Assembly: GCA_900544675.1 (NCBI GenBank)
Contig: UQVZ01000013.1
Location: 23,744-87,743 of the forward strand
DNA length: 64,000 nt
Reading direction: 5' to 3'
Source of the DNA: an uncultured Bacteroides sp.
GTDB lineage: Bacteria; Bacteroidota; Bacteroidia; Bacteroidales; Bacteroidaceae
Shown in pieces: positions 24,739-35,900 of the stretch. The notes beneath the pieces were generated by a model. That model saw nothing but the letters and a program-made list of their open reading frames with translations. It was not told the DNA's origin and did not search any database. Numbering within the stretch: position 1 is the first letter of the stretch; every line of letters starts with the position of its first letter. The position numbers and the translations under genes are program-made.

Positions 24739-25437
24739 ATGATAAAGCTATTACTGGTAGAAGACGATGTGAACTTAAGCTACATCGTACAGGCAGGTCT
24801 GCAAGACGTTATCGGAGGTTATGAAGTGATTACCGCCGGAAACGGTCTGGAAGGTCTGCACGCATGGGAGAAACATAAGCCCGACATCATCATATCCGAC
24901 ATCGACATGCCCGAAATGGACGGGTTCGAGATGGTAAGGCGCATCCGTGAGACGGACGGTGATACGCCCATCCTGTTCGCTTCCGCCTTGACTTCGCCCA
25001 AAGACGTGCGCCACGGTTATGAAATGGGCGTAAACAATTATGTGAAGAAACCCTTTGTCCCCGAAGAGATAGACGCGCATATCCACGCTATTCTGAAGAT
25101 GAAGGAAGGCACCAAGAGCCGTTCGGAAGAAGGATGCTGTAAGTTCGGCCGTTATACGCTGGATACCGTTCATGCCACTTTGCGTGACAATCACTCGGAA
25201 AAGATGCGTGTGCTGACTGCAACGGAAATCAAGATATTGCAACTTCTTGCCGAAAACAAAAACGAGGTGGTGCGCCGCGAAGCTATCCTGAGCCGTTGCT
25301 GGAATACGGAAGACGACTTTTTCGCTTCCCGTAGCCTGGATGTCTTCATCAACAAGCTGCGCAAACTCTTTGCCGACGACCCGGAAGTGGAGATAAAAAC
25401 CATTAGGGGAGTAGGGCTGATGATGATAGTTTCCTGA
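24739..25437 (+). CDS. OmpR-family response regulator
   Basis: 232 residues. The receiver has acids E8-D9-D10, phospho-acceptor D54 (SDIDMPEMDG) and the conserved Lys in YVKKPF (about 104). The C-terminal winged helix includes LTATEIKILQLLAENKNEVV and SLDVFINKLRKLFADD, the usual recognition region. It is co-transcribed with kinase 2. OmpR/PhoB proteins bind direct repeats of about 11 bp, so this is the best candidate to bind the triple GTTAT boxes at 18957, 20827 and 23190. Confidence 0.96.
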   Translation: MIKLLLVEDDVNLSYIVQAGLQDVIGGYEVITAGNGLEGLHAWEKHKPDIIISDIDMPEMDGFEMVRRIRETDGDTPILFASALTSPKDVRHGYEMGVNNYVKKPFVPEEIDAHIHAILKMKEGTKSRSEEGCCKFGRYTLDTVHATLRDNHSEKMRVLTATEIKILQLLAENKNEVVRREAILSRCWNTEDDFFASRSLDVFINKLRKLFADDPEVEIKTIRGVGLMMIVS

Positions 25438-25753
25438 GCATCCTTTTCCTGTTCACATCGTTTTTTTTGAACACATCGTTTTTTTGAACACAGAGACACA
25501 GAGGCACAGAGAATCTGACTTGATATAAAAATAATATAAAAGGAGAGACTCTGTGTTTTTGTGTTCGATAGCATGACACCTTGAGTTAACGTCGGAACCA
25601 TCAGATTATTAATCTTCATACGGAGTAAGATAAAGTGAAGACGTTTGTAACCGGATTGCAACAGGCTTGTAAATGGAAAGTCACCTGAATGTCGTAGCGG
25701 CGTAAACCGGATGCGCTTTCTTTGCACTCGGTAAAAGTTTAGTAATTCAGGGA
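25438..25753. other. gap with dispersed-repeat remnants before the TonB receptor gene
   Basis: 316 bp without a gene. 25486-25514 (GAACACAGAGACACAGAGGC and on) and, in reverse, 25547-25566 (CTCTGTGTTTTTGTGTTC) belong to the dispersed cacagag family also found near 41.1, 43.3 and 44.5 kb, here as an inverted pair. A weak -7-like TTTCTTTG is at 25717-25724, 30 bp before the receptor start. No GTTAT triple repeat is present. Confidence 0.6.
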
Positions 25754-28453
25754 ATGAAAAGAGTAAGAAAATGGATGACTTCGGCTGTCCTTTTATCGAT
25801 GATGGCAGCCAATGTGTTTGCGGTGGAACTGGAAGTGAATGTGAAGGGATGCATCAAAGACCAAAAGTCGAAAGAGCCTCTGATAGGCGCTACCATCCGC
25901 ATTATGGGGAGTAATATCGGTGCGGTGACCGATATAGACGGAAACTTCCAGCTGACAGGGGTGGAAGACGGTATCTACGACATTGAAATAAAATATGTAG
26001 GCTATAAGACGGCGGTGAAACGCCAGGTAAAGGTGGAAGACAACCGGGTGACTACGCTCGACTTCGAGCTGGAACCCGACACGCAGGTATTGTCGGACGT
26101 AGTGGTGGTGGCAAAAGCTAACCGCGAATCGGAGAATGTCACCTTATTGGAACAAAAGAAATCGGTAGTGGCAGTCCAGTCGGTAGGTGCCAAAGAGTTG
26201 TCGCGCAAGGGCGTGAGCGACGCACAGGGGGCCGTGACGAAGATTTCGGGCATCTCGCAACAGGACGGTGTGAAGAACGTGTTTGTGCGCGGACTGGGCG
26301 ACCGGTATAACCTGACTACCTTGAACCGCTTCCCGATACCTTCGGAAGACCCGGAATACAAGAATATCGCGCTCGATTTCTTCTCTACCGACATCATCCA
26401 GTCGGTAGACGTAAACAAGGCTTTTTATGGCAATACATACGCCGATGTGGCAGGAGCCAACATCAATATCTCTTCGAAAGAGCTGACGGGCTACGGCGAA
26501 GTGAACGCCGGCATTTCAGGAGGATTCAATACGCAGACGCTTTCGTCCGACTTCCTGAAGATGGACGGGGTGAACGCGTTCGGCTTTGCAAATAGCAAGC
26601 AGCCTGGAGACAACATGGACGTATATGGTTTCCAAAACCGCCTGGACCCCTCGAAGAAGGGAGGACTGGTGAATCAAAGCTATAGCATCTCGGGCGGAAA
26701 GAAGTTCGACATCGGCGACAATCCGCTTTCGTTCTACCTCATAGCCGGGCATAACCGCGACTATTCGTATTACGAAGAAGAGGTGCGCAACTCGATTACG
26801 ACGGGTGAGCTTTCGCAGGATATGCTGGGAAAGAAATCGAACGTAGAGACTTCGCAAGTGGTGATGGCTAACCTGAACTACCTGCACGACAGGAAGCACT
26901 CGCTGACCTATAATTTCATTATGCTGCACGCTTCGCGCGAATCGGTGGGCGACTACCTGGGTATGGATGCCGATTACCAATCATCGGATACATACGAGGG
27001 CTTCATGCGCCGCCAGCAGACCAACGACAATCTGCTTTTCGTGAACCAGCTCGATACGAAATGGGCATTGGCGGACAAGCTGGACTTTAATGTGGGCGCG
27101 GCCTATAACATCATCAAGGGACTGGAACCCGACCGGCGCATCAATAACCTGGTGAAGACCGACGACGGCTATGAGCCGATGAAAGGAACGGGTATCCAGC
27201 AGCGTTATTTCTCGGAACTGAACGAAAACGACCTGAACATCCGTGCAGGCTTCACCTATAAGCTTCCCGATGACTACGAGCAACTCTCGAATATCCAGTT
27301 GGGCTATGCGGGACGCATCGTGGACGATAGTTTCACGGCTACGGAATATGATATGTCGGTCGTACGTCAGGAAGTGTTCGACATCAACAACGTGCGTTTC
27401 GACGACTATTATACGCAAGAGAATTTGGACAACAACGTCTTCATCCTGGACAGGAACGTCGATGAATATACCGTCGACAAGAATATCCATTCGGCCTACG
27501 TAGAGGCTTCCTACCAGTTTACGGAAGGTTTCATCGCCAACCTCGGCGTGAAATACGATAAGGTGAATATGGAAGTGGACTACAACGTGAACCGCGGAGG
27601 TACGAAGGGAAGCCAATCCATCAACAAAGACTATGTGTTGCCCAGCTTGAACCTGCGTTATAACTTCAACGACAAGCATTCGTTCCGCTTCTCGGCAAGC
27701 AAGACCTACACCCTGCCGCAAGCGAAAGAAATCTCTCCTTTCCGCTATGTGAACGTGACTTTCAACAGCCAGGGTAATCCTGACCTGAAGCCTTCGGACA
27801 ACTACAACGTAGACCTGAAGTGGGACTGGTATCTCTCGCCAAGCGAGCTGATTTCGGTGACGGGATTCTATAAATACATCAAGAATCCGATATCGCGTAT
27901 CGAGATTGCCAGTGCGGGCGGATTCCTTTCGTACGAGAACATCGCCGACCACGCTACGGTAGCAGGTGCGGAAATCGAGATACGCAAGGACCTGTTCTCC
28001 CGTCCGATGCAAGACGGAGGATTGCAGAAGCTGAGCTTCGGGGTGAACGGAGCCTATACTTATACACTTGCCAAGGTGCCTCTCGCCACCGACCCTACGG
28101 GCTCGCAACTGGAAGGGGCGGCTCCCTGGCTTGCCAACGCCGACCTGACTTACCTGGTACGCAAAGGGCGCAACTCGTTTACCAATACGTTGGTGTTCAA
28201 CTATTTCAGCGACCGCCTGTACACCGTCGGTACACAGGGCTACCAAGATATCGTGGAAAACGGAATCCCCACGCTCGACTTCGTGTCATCGACCCAGGTA
28301 GGCGAACACTTCACCATCAGCCTGAAGGCGCAGAACTTGCTGAACTCGGTTCACCAGCTTACACGTAAGGGCAATGCCACGGGCGACGAAGTGGTGCTGA
28401 GCAAATACCGCAAAGGCATTGATTTCAGCATCGGAGTGAGTTGTAGTTTTTAA
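25754..28453 (+). CDS. TonB-dependent outer-membrane receptor with carboxypeptidase-like N-terminal domain
   Basis: 899 residues. Signal peptide about 1-23 (ANVFA). Residues about 28-112 form a carboxypeptidase-regulatory-like beta-sandwich (KEPLIGATIRIMGSNIGAVT). The plug follows with VFVRGLGDRYNLTTLN, and the barrel ends in FSIGVSCSF with terminal aromatic. The RGLGDRY type differs from classical SusC proteins; the ligand is unknown. The next gene, 38 bp downstream, encodes a surface-type lipoprotein that probably works with it, in the manner of receptor/lipoprotein pairs. Confidence 0.93.
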   Translation: MKRVRKWMTSAVLLSMMAANVFAVELEVNVKGCIKDQKSKEPLIGATIRIMGSNIGAVTDIDGNFQLTGVEDGIYDIEIKYVGYKTAVKRQVKVEDNRVTTLDFELEPDTQVLSDVVVVAKANRESENVTLLEQKKSVVAVQSVGAKELSRKGVSDAQGAVTKISGISQQDGVKNVFVRGLGDRYNLTTLNRFPIPSEDPEYKNIALDFFSTDIIQSVDVNKAFYGNTYADVAGANINISSKELTGYGEVNAGISGGFNTQTLSSDFLKMDGVNAFGFANSKQPGDNMDVYGFQNRLDPSKKGGLVNQSYSISGGKKFDIGDNPLSFYLIAGHNRDYSYYEEEVRNSITTGELSQDMLGKKSNVETSQVVMANLNYLHDRKHSLTYNFIMLHASRESVGDYLGMDADYQSSDTYEGFMRRQQTNDNLLFVNQLDTKWALADKLDFNVGAAYNIIKGLEPDRRINNLVKTDDGYEPMKGTGIQQRYFSELNENDLNIRAGFTYKLPDDYEQLSNIQLGYAGRIVDDSFTATEYDMSVVRQEVFDINNVRFDDYYTQENLDNNVFILDRNVDEYTVDKNIHSAYVEASYQFTEGFIANLGVKYDKVNMEVDYNVNRGGTKGSQSINKDYVLPSLNLRYNFNDKHSFRFSASKTYTLPQAKEISPFRYVNVTFNSQGNPDLKPSDNYNVDLKWDWYLSPSELISVTGFYKYIKNPISRIEIASAGGFLSYENIADHATVAGAEIEIRKDLFSRPMQDGGLQKLSFGVNGAYTYTLAKVPLATDPTGSQLEGAAPWLANADLTYLVRKGRNSFTNTLVFNYFSDRLYTVGTQGYQDIVENGIPTLDFVSSTQVGEHFTISLKAQNLLNSVHQLTRKGNATGDEVVLSKYRKGIDFSIGVSCSF

Positions 28454-28491
28454 TCAAGCATATCCATTCATTATTTAATAATTATCGAACA

Positions 28492-30744
28492 ATGAAAAAG
28501 TTTTTCTTAAATGCGATGCTGTTTGCCGCACTGGCAAGCACGGTATCACTTACTTCTTGTAGTGATGATGACGAAATCCAAGGCGAAAACCCGGGCGGAG
28601 GCGAAGAGCCGACGGTAGAAACCGTGGAACTCTCGGGCAATGTAGAAGGCACAATGACGCTGGAGGCCGACGTAGAATATATCTTGAACGGTACGCTGAC
28701 CGTACCCGACGGCGCTACACTGGAAATCCCTGCCGGTACGAAGATTAAGGCAAAACAAGGATTCGGCAATTACATCATCGTGGCACAAGGCGGTAAAATC
28801 AATGCGCGCGGTACAGCTCAGGCTCCTATCGTGTTTACAGCCGAAGACGAGAGCAATGCCGGACCGGGCTATTGGGGCGGTCTGATTATCAACGGTAAGG
28901 CTCCTATCTCAGGTCCTGCGGGAACTGTAGCTACAGGTGCTACCGAAGTGGACAACAATATGCCATACGGTGGAGACGATGCCGCCGACAATAGCGGTAC
29001 ACTGGAATACGTGGAATTGTGGTACACCGGCGCACGCTCGAGCGCAGATATCGAACACAACGGATTGACACTGAATGCTGTAGGTAACGGAACGACTATC
29101 AATAACATTTATGTGGCAGAAGGAGCCGACGATGCCATCGAGTTCTTCGGAGGTACGGTAAACGTAAGCAACCTGCTTGCCGTGAACTGCGACGATGATA
29201 TGTTCGACTTCACACAGGGTTATGCCGGAACGCTTTCGAATTGCTACGGTATCTGGGAAGACGGGTTCACCAGCACCGAGGAAGACCCGCGTGGCGTGGA
29301 AGCCGACGGTAACCTGGACGGAAACGGTCCTGACCACACTCCGCAATCGGATTTCACCATCGAGAACATGACCATCGCCAACTTCTCGGCTCAATCTATG
29401 AACGATGCCATCAAGGTACGCCGCGGCGCTACGGCACACATCACCAACGCTTTGGTAATGGGTACAGGAGCCGTAGAGAACCTGATTGACCTGAACGACG
29501 GTAAAGGCGGAGCAGGCGAAGGTACCGAAATGAGCGTAAGCAACCAGTTGGCATCTGCCACTACCGATGGCGACCTGAACGCTGAAGGTACGTATACCGG
29601 TGTCGTAATCGAAGCCGGAAACACAGGTGCCAATACCAGTGCTTTGTCTTGGACCGGCTATCAGTTCCCGGGCGAAACCGAAGCTCCCGAACCGGTGAAA
29701 GAGACTCTCTCGGGCGACATCGCTGCAGACAGAACGCTGGATGCCAATACCGAATATACCCTTGAGGGTGCAGTCGTAGTAAAAGACGGCGCTACCCTGA
29801 CCATCCCTGCCGGACTGACCATCAAGGCTAAAGAAGGTTTCGGAAACTACCTGCTCGTAGAACGCGGAGGTAAGATTATGGCAGAAGGTACGGCAGAAGC
29901 TCCGATTACCTTTACCGCAGAAGACGAAGCCAATGCCGGACCGGGTTACTGGGGCGGATTGATTATCAACGGTAAGGCACGCATCTCGGGCGTTGAAGGA
30001 GACGTACCGGTGGAAGGCGCTACCGAAATCGATAACAACCAGGCATACGGAGGCGATGACAATGCCGACAATTCGGGTGTGCTGAGATATGTGAAACTGC
30101 TTTATACCGGTGCCCGCTCAAGCTCGGACATCGAACACAACGGATTGACGCTGAACGGTGTAGGAAACGGTACGGTCATCGAAAATATCTACGTGGCTGA
30201 AGGAGCCGACGATGCCATTGAGTTCTTCGGAGGTTCGGTAAACGTAACGGGCTTGCTTGCCGTGAATTGCGACGATGACATGTTCGACTTCACCCAGGGC
30301 TATTGCGGAACCTTGAAAGATTGCTACGGACGTTGGGAAGCCGATTTCACCAGCACCGAGGAAGACCCGCGTGGTGTAGAAGCCGACGGTAACCTGGACG
30401 GAAATGGTCCTGACCACACACCGCAATCGGACTTCACCATCGAGAACATGACCATCGAAAACCTGGCTACAGCTGCCGTTATGAATGATGCCATTAAGGT
30501 TCGCCGCGGTGCGAAAGCTACCATCAAAAACGCGCTGGTAAAAGGTACAGGCGAAGTGGAAGAACTGGTTGACCTGACCGATGGTAAAGGGGATGCTCAG
30601 GCAGAAAGCACCATCTCTGTAACCAACGAATTGGGCGAAGCCTTGACCGGTGACGAGGTACACGGAACAGGGGCTGTAACCGTAGCCGAAGGCAATACCG
30701 GCGCATCGGTTGACCTCTTCGGATGGACAGGATACCAATTCTAA
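28492..30744 (+). CDS. surface lipoprotein with duplicated beta-helix domain
   Basis: 750 residues. Lipobox with C23 (LTSC), then SDDDE, an acidic export signal that in Bacteroides sends lipoproteins to the outer surface. Two copies of one domain of about 340 residues follow (about 45-385 and 395-750). Each begins with LSGxxxxxxTL-(E/D)A and carries GYWGGLIINGKA, TGARSSxDIEHNGLTLN, IEFFGGxVNV and EEDPRGVEADGNLDGNGPDH. The repeats look like right-handed beta-helix turns. It probably binds or presents a ligand for the TonB receptor encoded just before. No catalytic motif is evident. Confidence 0.85.
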   Translation: MKKFFLNAMLFAALASTVSLTSCSDDDEIQGENPGGGEEPTVETVELSGNVEGTMTLEADVEYILNGTLTVPDGATLEIPAGTKIKAKQGFGNYIIVAQGGKINARGTAQAPIVFTAEDESNAGPGYWGGLIINGKAPISGPAGTVATGATEVDNNMPYGGDDAADNSGTLEYVELWYTGARSSADIEHNGLTLNAVGNGTTINNIYVAEGADDAIEFFGGTVNVSNLLAVNCDDDMFDFTQGYAGTLSNCYGIWEDGFTSTEEDPRGVEADGNLDGNGPDHTPQSDFTIENMTIANFSAQSMNDAIKVRRGATAHITNALVMGTGAVENLIDLNDGKGGAGEGTEMSVSNQLASATTDGDLNAEGTYTGVVIEAGNTGANTSALSWTGYQFPGETEAPEPVKETLSGDIAADRTLDANTEYTLEGAVVVKDGATLTIPAGLTIKAKEGFGNYLLVERGGKIMAEGTAEAPITFTAEDEANAGPGYWGGLIINGKARISGVEGDVPVEGATEIDNNQAYGGDDNADNSGVLRYVKLLYTGARSSSDIEHNGLTLNGVGNGTVIENIYVAEGADDAIEFFGGSVNVTGLLAVNCDDDMFDFTQGYCGTLKDCYGRWEADFTSTEEDPRGVEADGNLDGNGPDHTPQSDFTIENMTIENLATAAVMNDAIKVRRGAKATIKNALVKGTGEVEELVDLTDGKGDAQAESTISVTNELGEALTGDEVHGTGAVTVAEGNTGASVDLFGWTGYQF

Positions 30745-30807
30745 ATTCTAAATGAAGAATTAAGAATGAAGAATTAAAGAACTCATTTTTATTTCATAAA
30801 GGTTAAT

Positions 30808-30848
30808 GCGGGCTTGCATCAAATGGGTATGCAGGCCCGTTCTTTTTG
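30808..30848 (+). terminator. terminator after the receptor/lipoprotein pair
   Basis: GCGGGCTTGCAT (30808-30819) pairs with ATGCAGGCCCGT (30829-30840), two pairs being G-T, followed by TCTTTTTG. Confidence 0.85.
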
Positions 30849-30914
30849 TATGATAGGGGATACTCATATTGACGGAAATCTGCGCCAATCCTGTGTTTTT
30901 CGCCGGGAAGTTTG

Positions 30915-30922
30915 TATTTTTG
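30915..30922 (+). promoter_or_regulatory. -7 promoter element of the jetABC operon
   Basis: TATTTTTG, 15 bp before the ATG at 30938. The leader is very short, and the longer reading frame from 30869 lies outside the transcript. Confidence 0.65.
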
Positions 30923-30937
30923 CACCCTAATTTGAAA

Positions 30938-32407
30938 ATGAGAATGGCGTCACAAACTGAAGTTTTATCTGAAATATTGCGTACTTCGCCTTGTGTGGAA
31001 TTGCTCCGGTTGCGTAACCGCCGGCTGATTATCCTGTTTCTTTTCAAGATGTTCTATCACCGGCAGGCAGCCGTGCCTTTCGAGTCTTTACGGATGCAGC
31101 TGGCAGATTATCTGAGCGCGGTCCGGCTGGAAGAGGACGAGGAAAGCGGCATTACGGAATTCGATTCGTTCGAGGAAAAGGCGGGCAAATATATCCAGCG
31201 GTGGACCGACAAGGGATTCTTGCGCAACTATCAGGAAGAAACGGGCGAGGTGTTTTACGAATTGTCGCTTTATACCAGCAAGACCATCGACTGGCTCCTG
31301 AGCCTGAAGCGGGAAGAGTTCGTGGGCACGGAGTCGAAATTCATGAACCTCTTCGGGCAATTGAAGGAACTGGTGGAGTTTACCAACGAGGACAAGGAAG
31401 AGCGTATCCGGATGCTGGAGGAGAAGAAGCGCGAGATAGAACATCAGATTCAGGTGATTCGGGCGGGAGGCGACGCGCAGACCTTCGAGGAATACCAGAT
31501 ATTGCCCCGCTTCAAGCAAATCAGCCAGTCCGCCAAAGAATTGCTTTCCGACTTCAAGGAGGTGGAGGAAAACTTCAAGAGCATCACCAAGGACATTTAC
31601 CGCCGGCACGCCGAAGGGGCTTATTCGAAAGGGGATATCCTGGGCTTTACCTTCGACGCGCTGGAGAACCTCCAGCAAAGCTCGCAAGGCAAGAGCTTTT
31701 ACGCCTTTTGGGACTTCCTGCTGACCCCTTCGTTGCAACACACGTGGGACGGGCTGGTGGAACACCTCTACGAGACGCTGGACGACAAGCGGCTGGAGGT
31801 GAACGACACCTTCCTGAAGAACATGAAACAATATCTTTATGCCGCCGGGAAGAAGGTGTATCAGGCAAACGACAAGATGGCGGAGAAGCTGAGCCGCATT
31901 ATTTGCGAGAACGGGACCATGCCCACCGTCATCGCCCGCCAGGTGATAGCCGATATCCAGTCGTCTTTGCTCGTGCTGGCACAAAAGGGCATCACGCCCG
32001 ATGTCTCGCTCGAGGTGGAGACGTTGCCCGATATCAACATGCCGCTCGAACGGAGGCTCACCCCCGAACGGAATGTCGAAATCACTTACCGCCAGGCACT
32101 GGAGATGGCAAGTTCGGATATCCGCGAAGCCAACTCTGCCGCGAGCCTGTTTGTGCAAAACCGTGTCGACCGCCAGGTGTTGAAGCAACGCATCGGGCTG
32201 GCTTTGCGGCGCAGGCGCCAGGTGTCACTGGGCGAGGTCGTCGAAGAGAACGGAGGCTTGCGCGAAGGCTTGTCGGAATTGTTCGGCTACATCGGTGCGG
32301 TGCGCGACTTCCGCCATACCATCAGCGCCGAGCGGACACAGACCGTGGTGTTCGACGAAGAGCGGCACAAAGCAATCGTTATACCCGAAATTATTGTTGT
32401 ACGATGA
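30938..32407 (+). CDS. jetA: Wadjet/Mks kleisin-like subunit JetA (MksF, DUF3375)
   Basis: 489 residues from the ATG at 30938 (30944 also possible). It has the DUF3375 pattern: N-terminal LLRLRNRRLIILFLFKMF, a long helical middle (residues about 130-300) and a C-terminal part ending VVFDEERHKAIVIPEIIVV. JetA/MksF is the kleisin-like bridge of an SMC complex that extrudes DNA loops. The stop overlaps the next start (ATGA), so translation is coupled to jetB. Confidence 0.88.
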   Translation: MRMASQTEVLSEILRTSPCVELLRLRNRRLIILFLFKMFYHRQAAVPFESLRMQLADYLSAVRLEEDEESGITEFDSFEEKAGKYIQRWTDKGFLRNYQEETGEVFYELSLYTSKTIDWLLSLKREEFVGTESKFMNLFGQLKELVEFTNEDKEERIRMLEEKKREIEHQIQVIRAGGDAQTFEEYQILPRFKQISQSAKELLSDFKEVEENFKSITKDIYRRHAEGAYSKGDILGFTFDALENLQQSSQGKSFYAFWDFLLTPSLQHTWDGLVEHLYETLDDKRLEVNDTFLKNMKQYLYAAGKKVYQANDKMAEKLSRIICENGTMPTVIARQVIADIQSSLLVLAQKGITPDVSLEVETLPDINMPLERRLTPERNVEITYRQALEMASSDIREANSAASLFVQNRVDRQVLKQRIGLALRRRRQVSLGEVVEENGGLREGLSELFGYIGAVRDFRHTISAERTQTVVFDEERHKAIVIPEIIVVR

Positions 32408-32979
32408 ATTTAGAATCTTATATATCTCCCTACGCACGGGCGGTGGTCTGCCTGTTGAAAGGTCCCGTCGATACGTCGGACCGGTGCTGGAACGACCTCT
32501 TGCATTACCAGCACGAAATACAGAAATATGTGTCCCAAATCGGGCTGGAGCTGATAGTGAAGCGCGACGAAGGTTTCGCCTACCTGAAGCAGATGACGGA
32601 CGAGAACGGGAACACGCTGGGGCTGGTGCCCCGCAAGCAACTGGGGTTCGAGTGCTCGGTGCTGGTCATCATCCTCCGCGAAGTGCTCGAAGAGTTCGAT
32701 AGCAACCTCGACGAGCTGTATGCCACCGCGTGCTACATTACCGGCAAGGAACTGAAAGAGCGGGTCGAGCTGTTCCTTCCCGAGCGTTTCAACCGGGTGA
32801 AGCTCTTGAACGAGTTGGATACCTACATCGCCCGCCTGGTGCAGCTGGGCTTCCTGATAGAGAAAAGCCAGGACGACCGTACTTTCTATCAGATACACCG
32901 CATCATCAAAGAGAAGGTCACCCTCGACCAGTTGGTAGAATTTAAAAAGAAACTTGAAAGCTATGTTGAATCTGTTTAG
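32404..32979 (+). CDS. jetB: Wadjet/Mks KITE subunit JetB (MksE, DUF4194)
   Basis: 191 residues from the ATG at 32404, overlapping jetA by 4 bp. The sequence is that of DUF4194: VVCLLKGPVDTSDRCWNDLL at the start, then LGLVPRKQLGFECSVLVIIL and a winged-helix C-terminal half (RLVQLGFLIEKSQDDRTFYQIHRIIKEKV). KITE subunits clamp the kleisin and DNA in MukBEF-like complexes. Its end overlaps jetC by 17 bp. Confidence 0.88.
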   Translation: MNLESYISPYARAVVCLLKGPVDTSDRCWNDLLHYQHEIQKYVSQIGLELIVKRDEGFAYLKQMTDENGNTLGLVPRKQLGFECSVLVIILREVLEEFDSNLDELYATACYITGKELKERVELFLPERFNRVKLLNELDTYIARLVQLGFLIEKSQDDRTFYQIHRIIKEKVTLDQLVEFKKKLESYVESV

Positions 32980-35900
32980 TACGTCTTCGGATACGGCGGG
33001 ATTCCGCCTGGAATACATGGAAATCTATAATTGGGGTACCTTCCACGAACGCATCTTCCGGCTGGCTCCGCAGGGCAACAATGCTTTGCTCACCGGCGCG
33101 AACGCTTCGGGCAAGAGCACCATCATCGATGCCTTGCTCACCTTGCTGGTCCCTGCCAAGAAAGACCGTTTCTACAACCAGTCTTCGGGGGTGGAGAAGA
33201 AAGGAAACCGCACGGAGGAAACCTACGTGCTGGGGCATTACGGCAATATCCAGAAAGAAGGCGAACGGGGCGTGACCACCCAGGCGTTGCGCGACAAGAG
33301 TGCCTATTCGGTGTTGCTTGCCACGTTCTCGAATACCGACCAGCGGGTGGTGACCATATTCCAGGTGCGTTGGTTCTCGGGCGGGGAGTTGAGGCGCAGT
33401 TTCGGCTTGGCTCATGTGCCTTTGGAGATTCAGAAAGATTTCCAGCCCTTCGACGGCAAAGGCGTGTGGCGACGCAGGCTGGAGGCTTCGTATAAGGGAG
33501 CGCGTACCCTGGTCGAGTTTTTCGACGGACCCGTAGGCTATGCCGAGCGCATCACCCAGTTGTTCGGGATGCGGTCGGTGAAGGCGTTGAGCCTTTTCAA
33601 CCAGATTGTAGGGGTGAAGGTGCTCGACGACCTCGACGAGTTTATCCGCCTCAATATGCTGGAGGAGCACGATGCCGAGACCCAGTACCTGCAATTGAAA
33701 GATAGCTTTACGACCCTGATAGAGGCGAAGGTGAACATCGAGAAGGCGCGTACCCAGATAGAGCAGCTCCGTCCGATAGCGGATTTGGCAGACCGGATAG
33801 AGCACGCCGCCGGTCGGCTCAGCCAGTTGGCTACCGACAAGGATACGGCGGTATATTGGTTTGCCAAGCAATTGATAGACTTGGCAAAGGAGAAGCTCGA
33901 CCTGGCGGTGAAGGAGAAAGAGAAGACCGAAGCCGAGATAGGCAGGCTCCGCCGGCGCGAAGAAAAGCTGAAACAGGAAGAGCGCACCCTCTCGCTGGCG
34001 ATAGAGAAAGACGAGGTGGGGCGCAAGCTGAAGGAGCTGGAAGACGATATCGAACGCCTGTCGAAAGAGCGCGACGAGCGGATGGCGTCGATGGATGCCT
34101 ACAATGAACTTGCCGGAAAGGCAGGCTTCGCGCTCAGTCCCGGCGAGGAGACCTTCAACGCCCAGCGCCTCCGGGCAAGGCAGCAGGCAGAAGCGTGGGC
34201 GGCAGAGAAAGAAGAGATTATCCGCAGGCAAATCGATGCCGAGCGCAGTCAGAAAGAGTTGGCGGCGCAGACCGAAGAGCTGGTGCGCACGGTAGAGCTG
34301 CTCCGGAAGAACCGCAACAACATCCCCGTGCGCGAGACCGAAATCCGCGAGGCGATACTGGAGCATACGGGAGCCTCGAAAGAAGAGATTCCCTTCGTGG
34401 GCGAATTGTGCCGGGTGGCAGAGGACGAAAAAGAATGGGAAGGGGCTTTAGAGAAAATCCTGCATCACTTTGCCTTACACCTCATCGTGCCCGACGAGTA
34501 TTATCACCAGGTGAACGAGTATGTGAACGCCACCAACCTGAAGGGCCGCGTGATGTTCTACCGCTACTTGCCCTACCGCTCGCTGGCAGGGCTACAGGCT
34601 TACCGTGCGTCCGAAGACGGGACAGGGCAGGTCATCGACAAGATTGAAATCCGTCCCGATAGCGAATACGAGGAATGGGTGCGCGATGTCATTCTGGAGA
34701 AATACAATTATACGTGCGCCGACGGTCTCGATACGTTCGAGCGGTATAAGGAAAAGGTGGTCACCCGCGAGGGGCTGGTCAAGTTTTCGGGCGAACGCCA
34801 CGAGAAGGACGACCGTCCGCACGTCTTGCGCCGCGAGAATTATGTGCTGGGATGGGAGAACAAGGAGAAAATACACCTGTTGCAACAAGAGTTGCTCGGG
34901 CTTCAGGAGCAGGATTCGAAGCTTGCCGCCGAGATAAGCCGGGCAAGGCAGGAAGCAGCGGAAGGGGAAGCGCAGTGCGGCTTGCACCGCCGGCTGGCAG
35001 ACCTGTTCCCCGACTACCGGAAAGTGGACTGGCAGAGGTATGTCGGCAAAATCCAGCGCAAGCAAGACGAGAAAGAAGCGTTGGAAAAAGGGAATGACCG
35101 CCTGCACACCTTGCAGACCCAGCTGGAACAGGTGCGCGAAGAGCAACACCGTTTGTCCGAGACAGACATCCCCGAACATACCCGGAAGATGATTCATGCC
35201 GAGTACCGCATCGAGCAGTTGCAGAAAGAGATAGACGAGAACCAGCGCGTGATTTCTTCCATCCGTTCGTTGCTCTTCACCGATTTCGAGAAAAACTACG
35301 CTTACCTGTGCGAGCTGACCTACGACCAGCTAAAGCAGGAGCGGGGCAAGTTTCAGGCAAAGAACGAGCGCGAGCGCAAGAAGCTGGAAGCGGAAAAGCG
35401 CGGATACGAGGACGAGGCGAAGGTGAAGATTGCCGAGTTTAAGCATCCCGAAGAAACCATCCTGGCGCGTTTCAAGGATTGGCGTGCCGATGTAGACGCC
35501 CTCCCCGACGCTACCCATATCGAGCTGATAGCCGCCTACCGGCAGATGCTGGAACGCCTGGAGAAGGAGAACCTGCCCAAGTACGAGAAGCAGTTCGACG
35601 GGTATCTGCAAAAAACGCTGACCGACAAGGTGGGCGAGTTCCGCATGTTCTTCATCAACTGGATGCACGCCATCCGGAACAACATCGATATGCTCAACGA
35701 CTCGTTGAAAGGCATCGACTACCGGCGTCATCCCGTGACCTATATCCAGCTTACCGCCCTTCCGCAGGTCAGCGAGGCGGTGTCCGAGTTCAAACGCCTG
35801 ATGGACGAGGCAGTGCCCGACGTGCAGAAGGCAGACGCCACGCCCGACGGGCGGCGTGCGCATTTCTACGACCGTGTAGAGCCTTTCATGCGCCGCCTGG

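Noticed and set aside
25438..25560. Possible small RNA or second terminator in the gap after the response regulator
   Set aside because: The only structure is made of dispersed cacagag repeat units; no separate promoter was found.
31201..32979. Long plus-strand frame (592 codons) across jetA/jetB in another frame
   Set aside because: Only its last 191 residues are real (JetB); the earlier part is a shifted reading of jetA rich in Arg/Gly/Pro.
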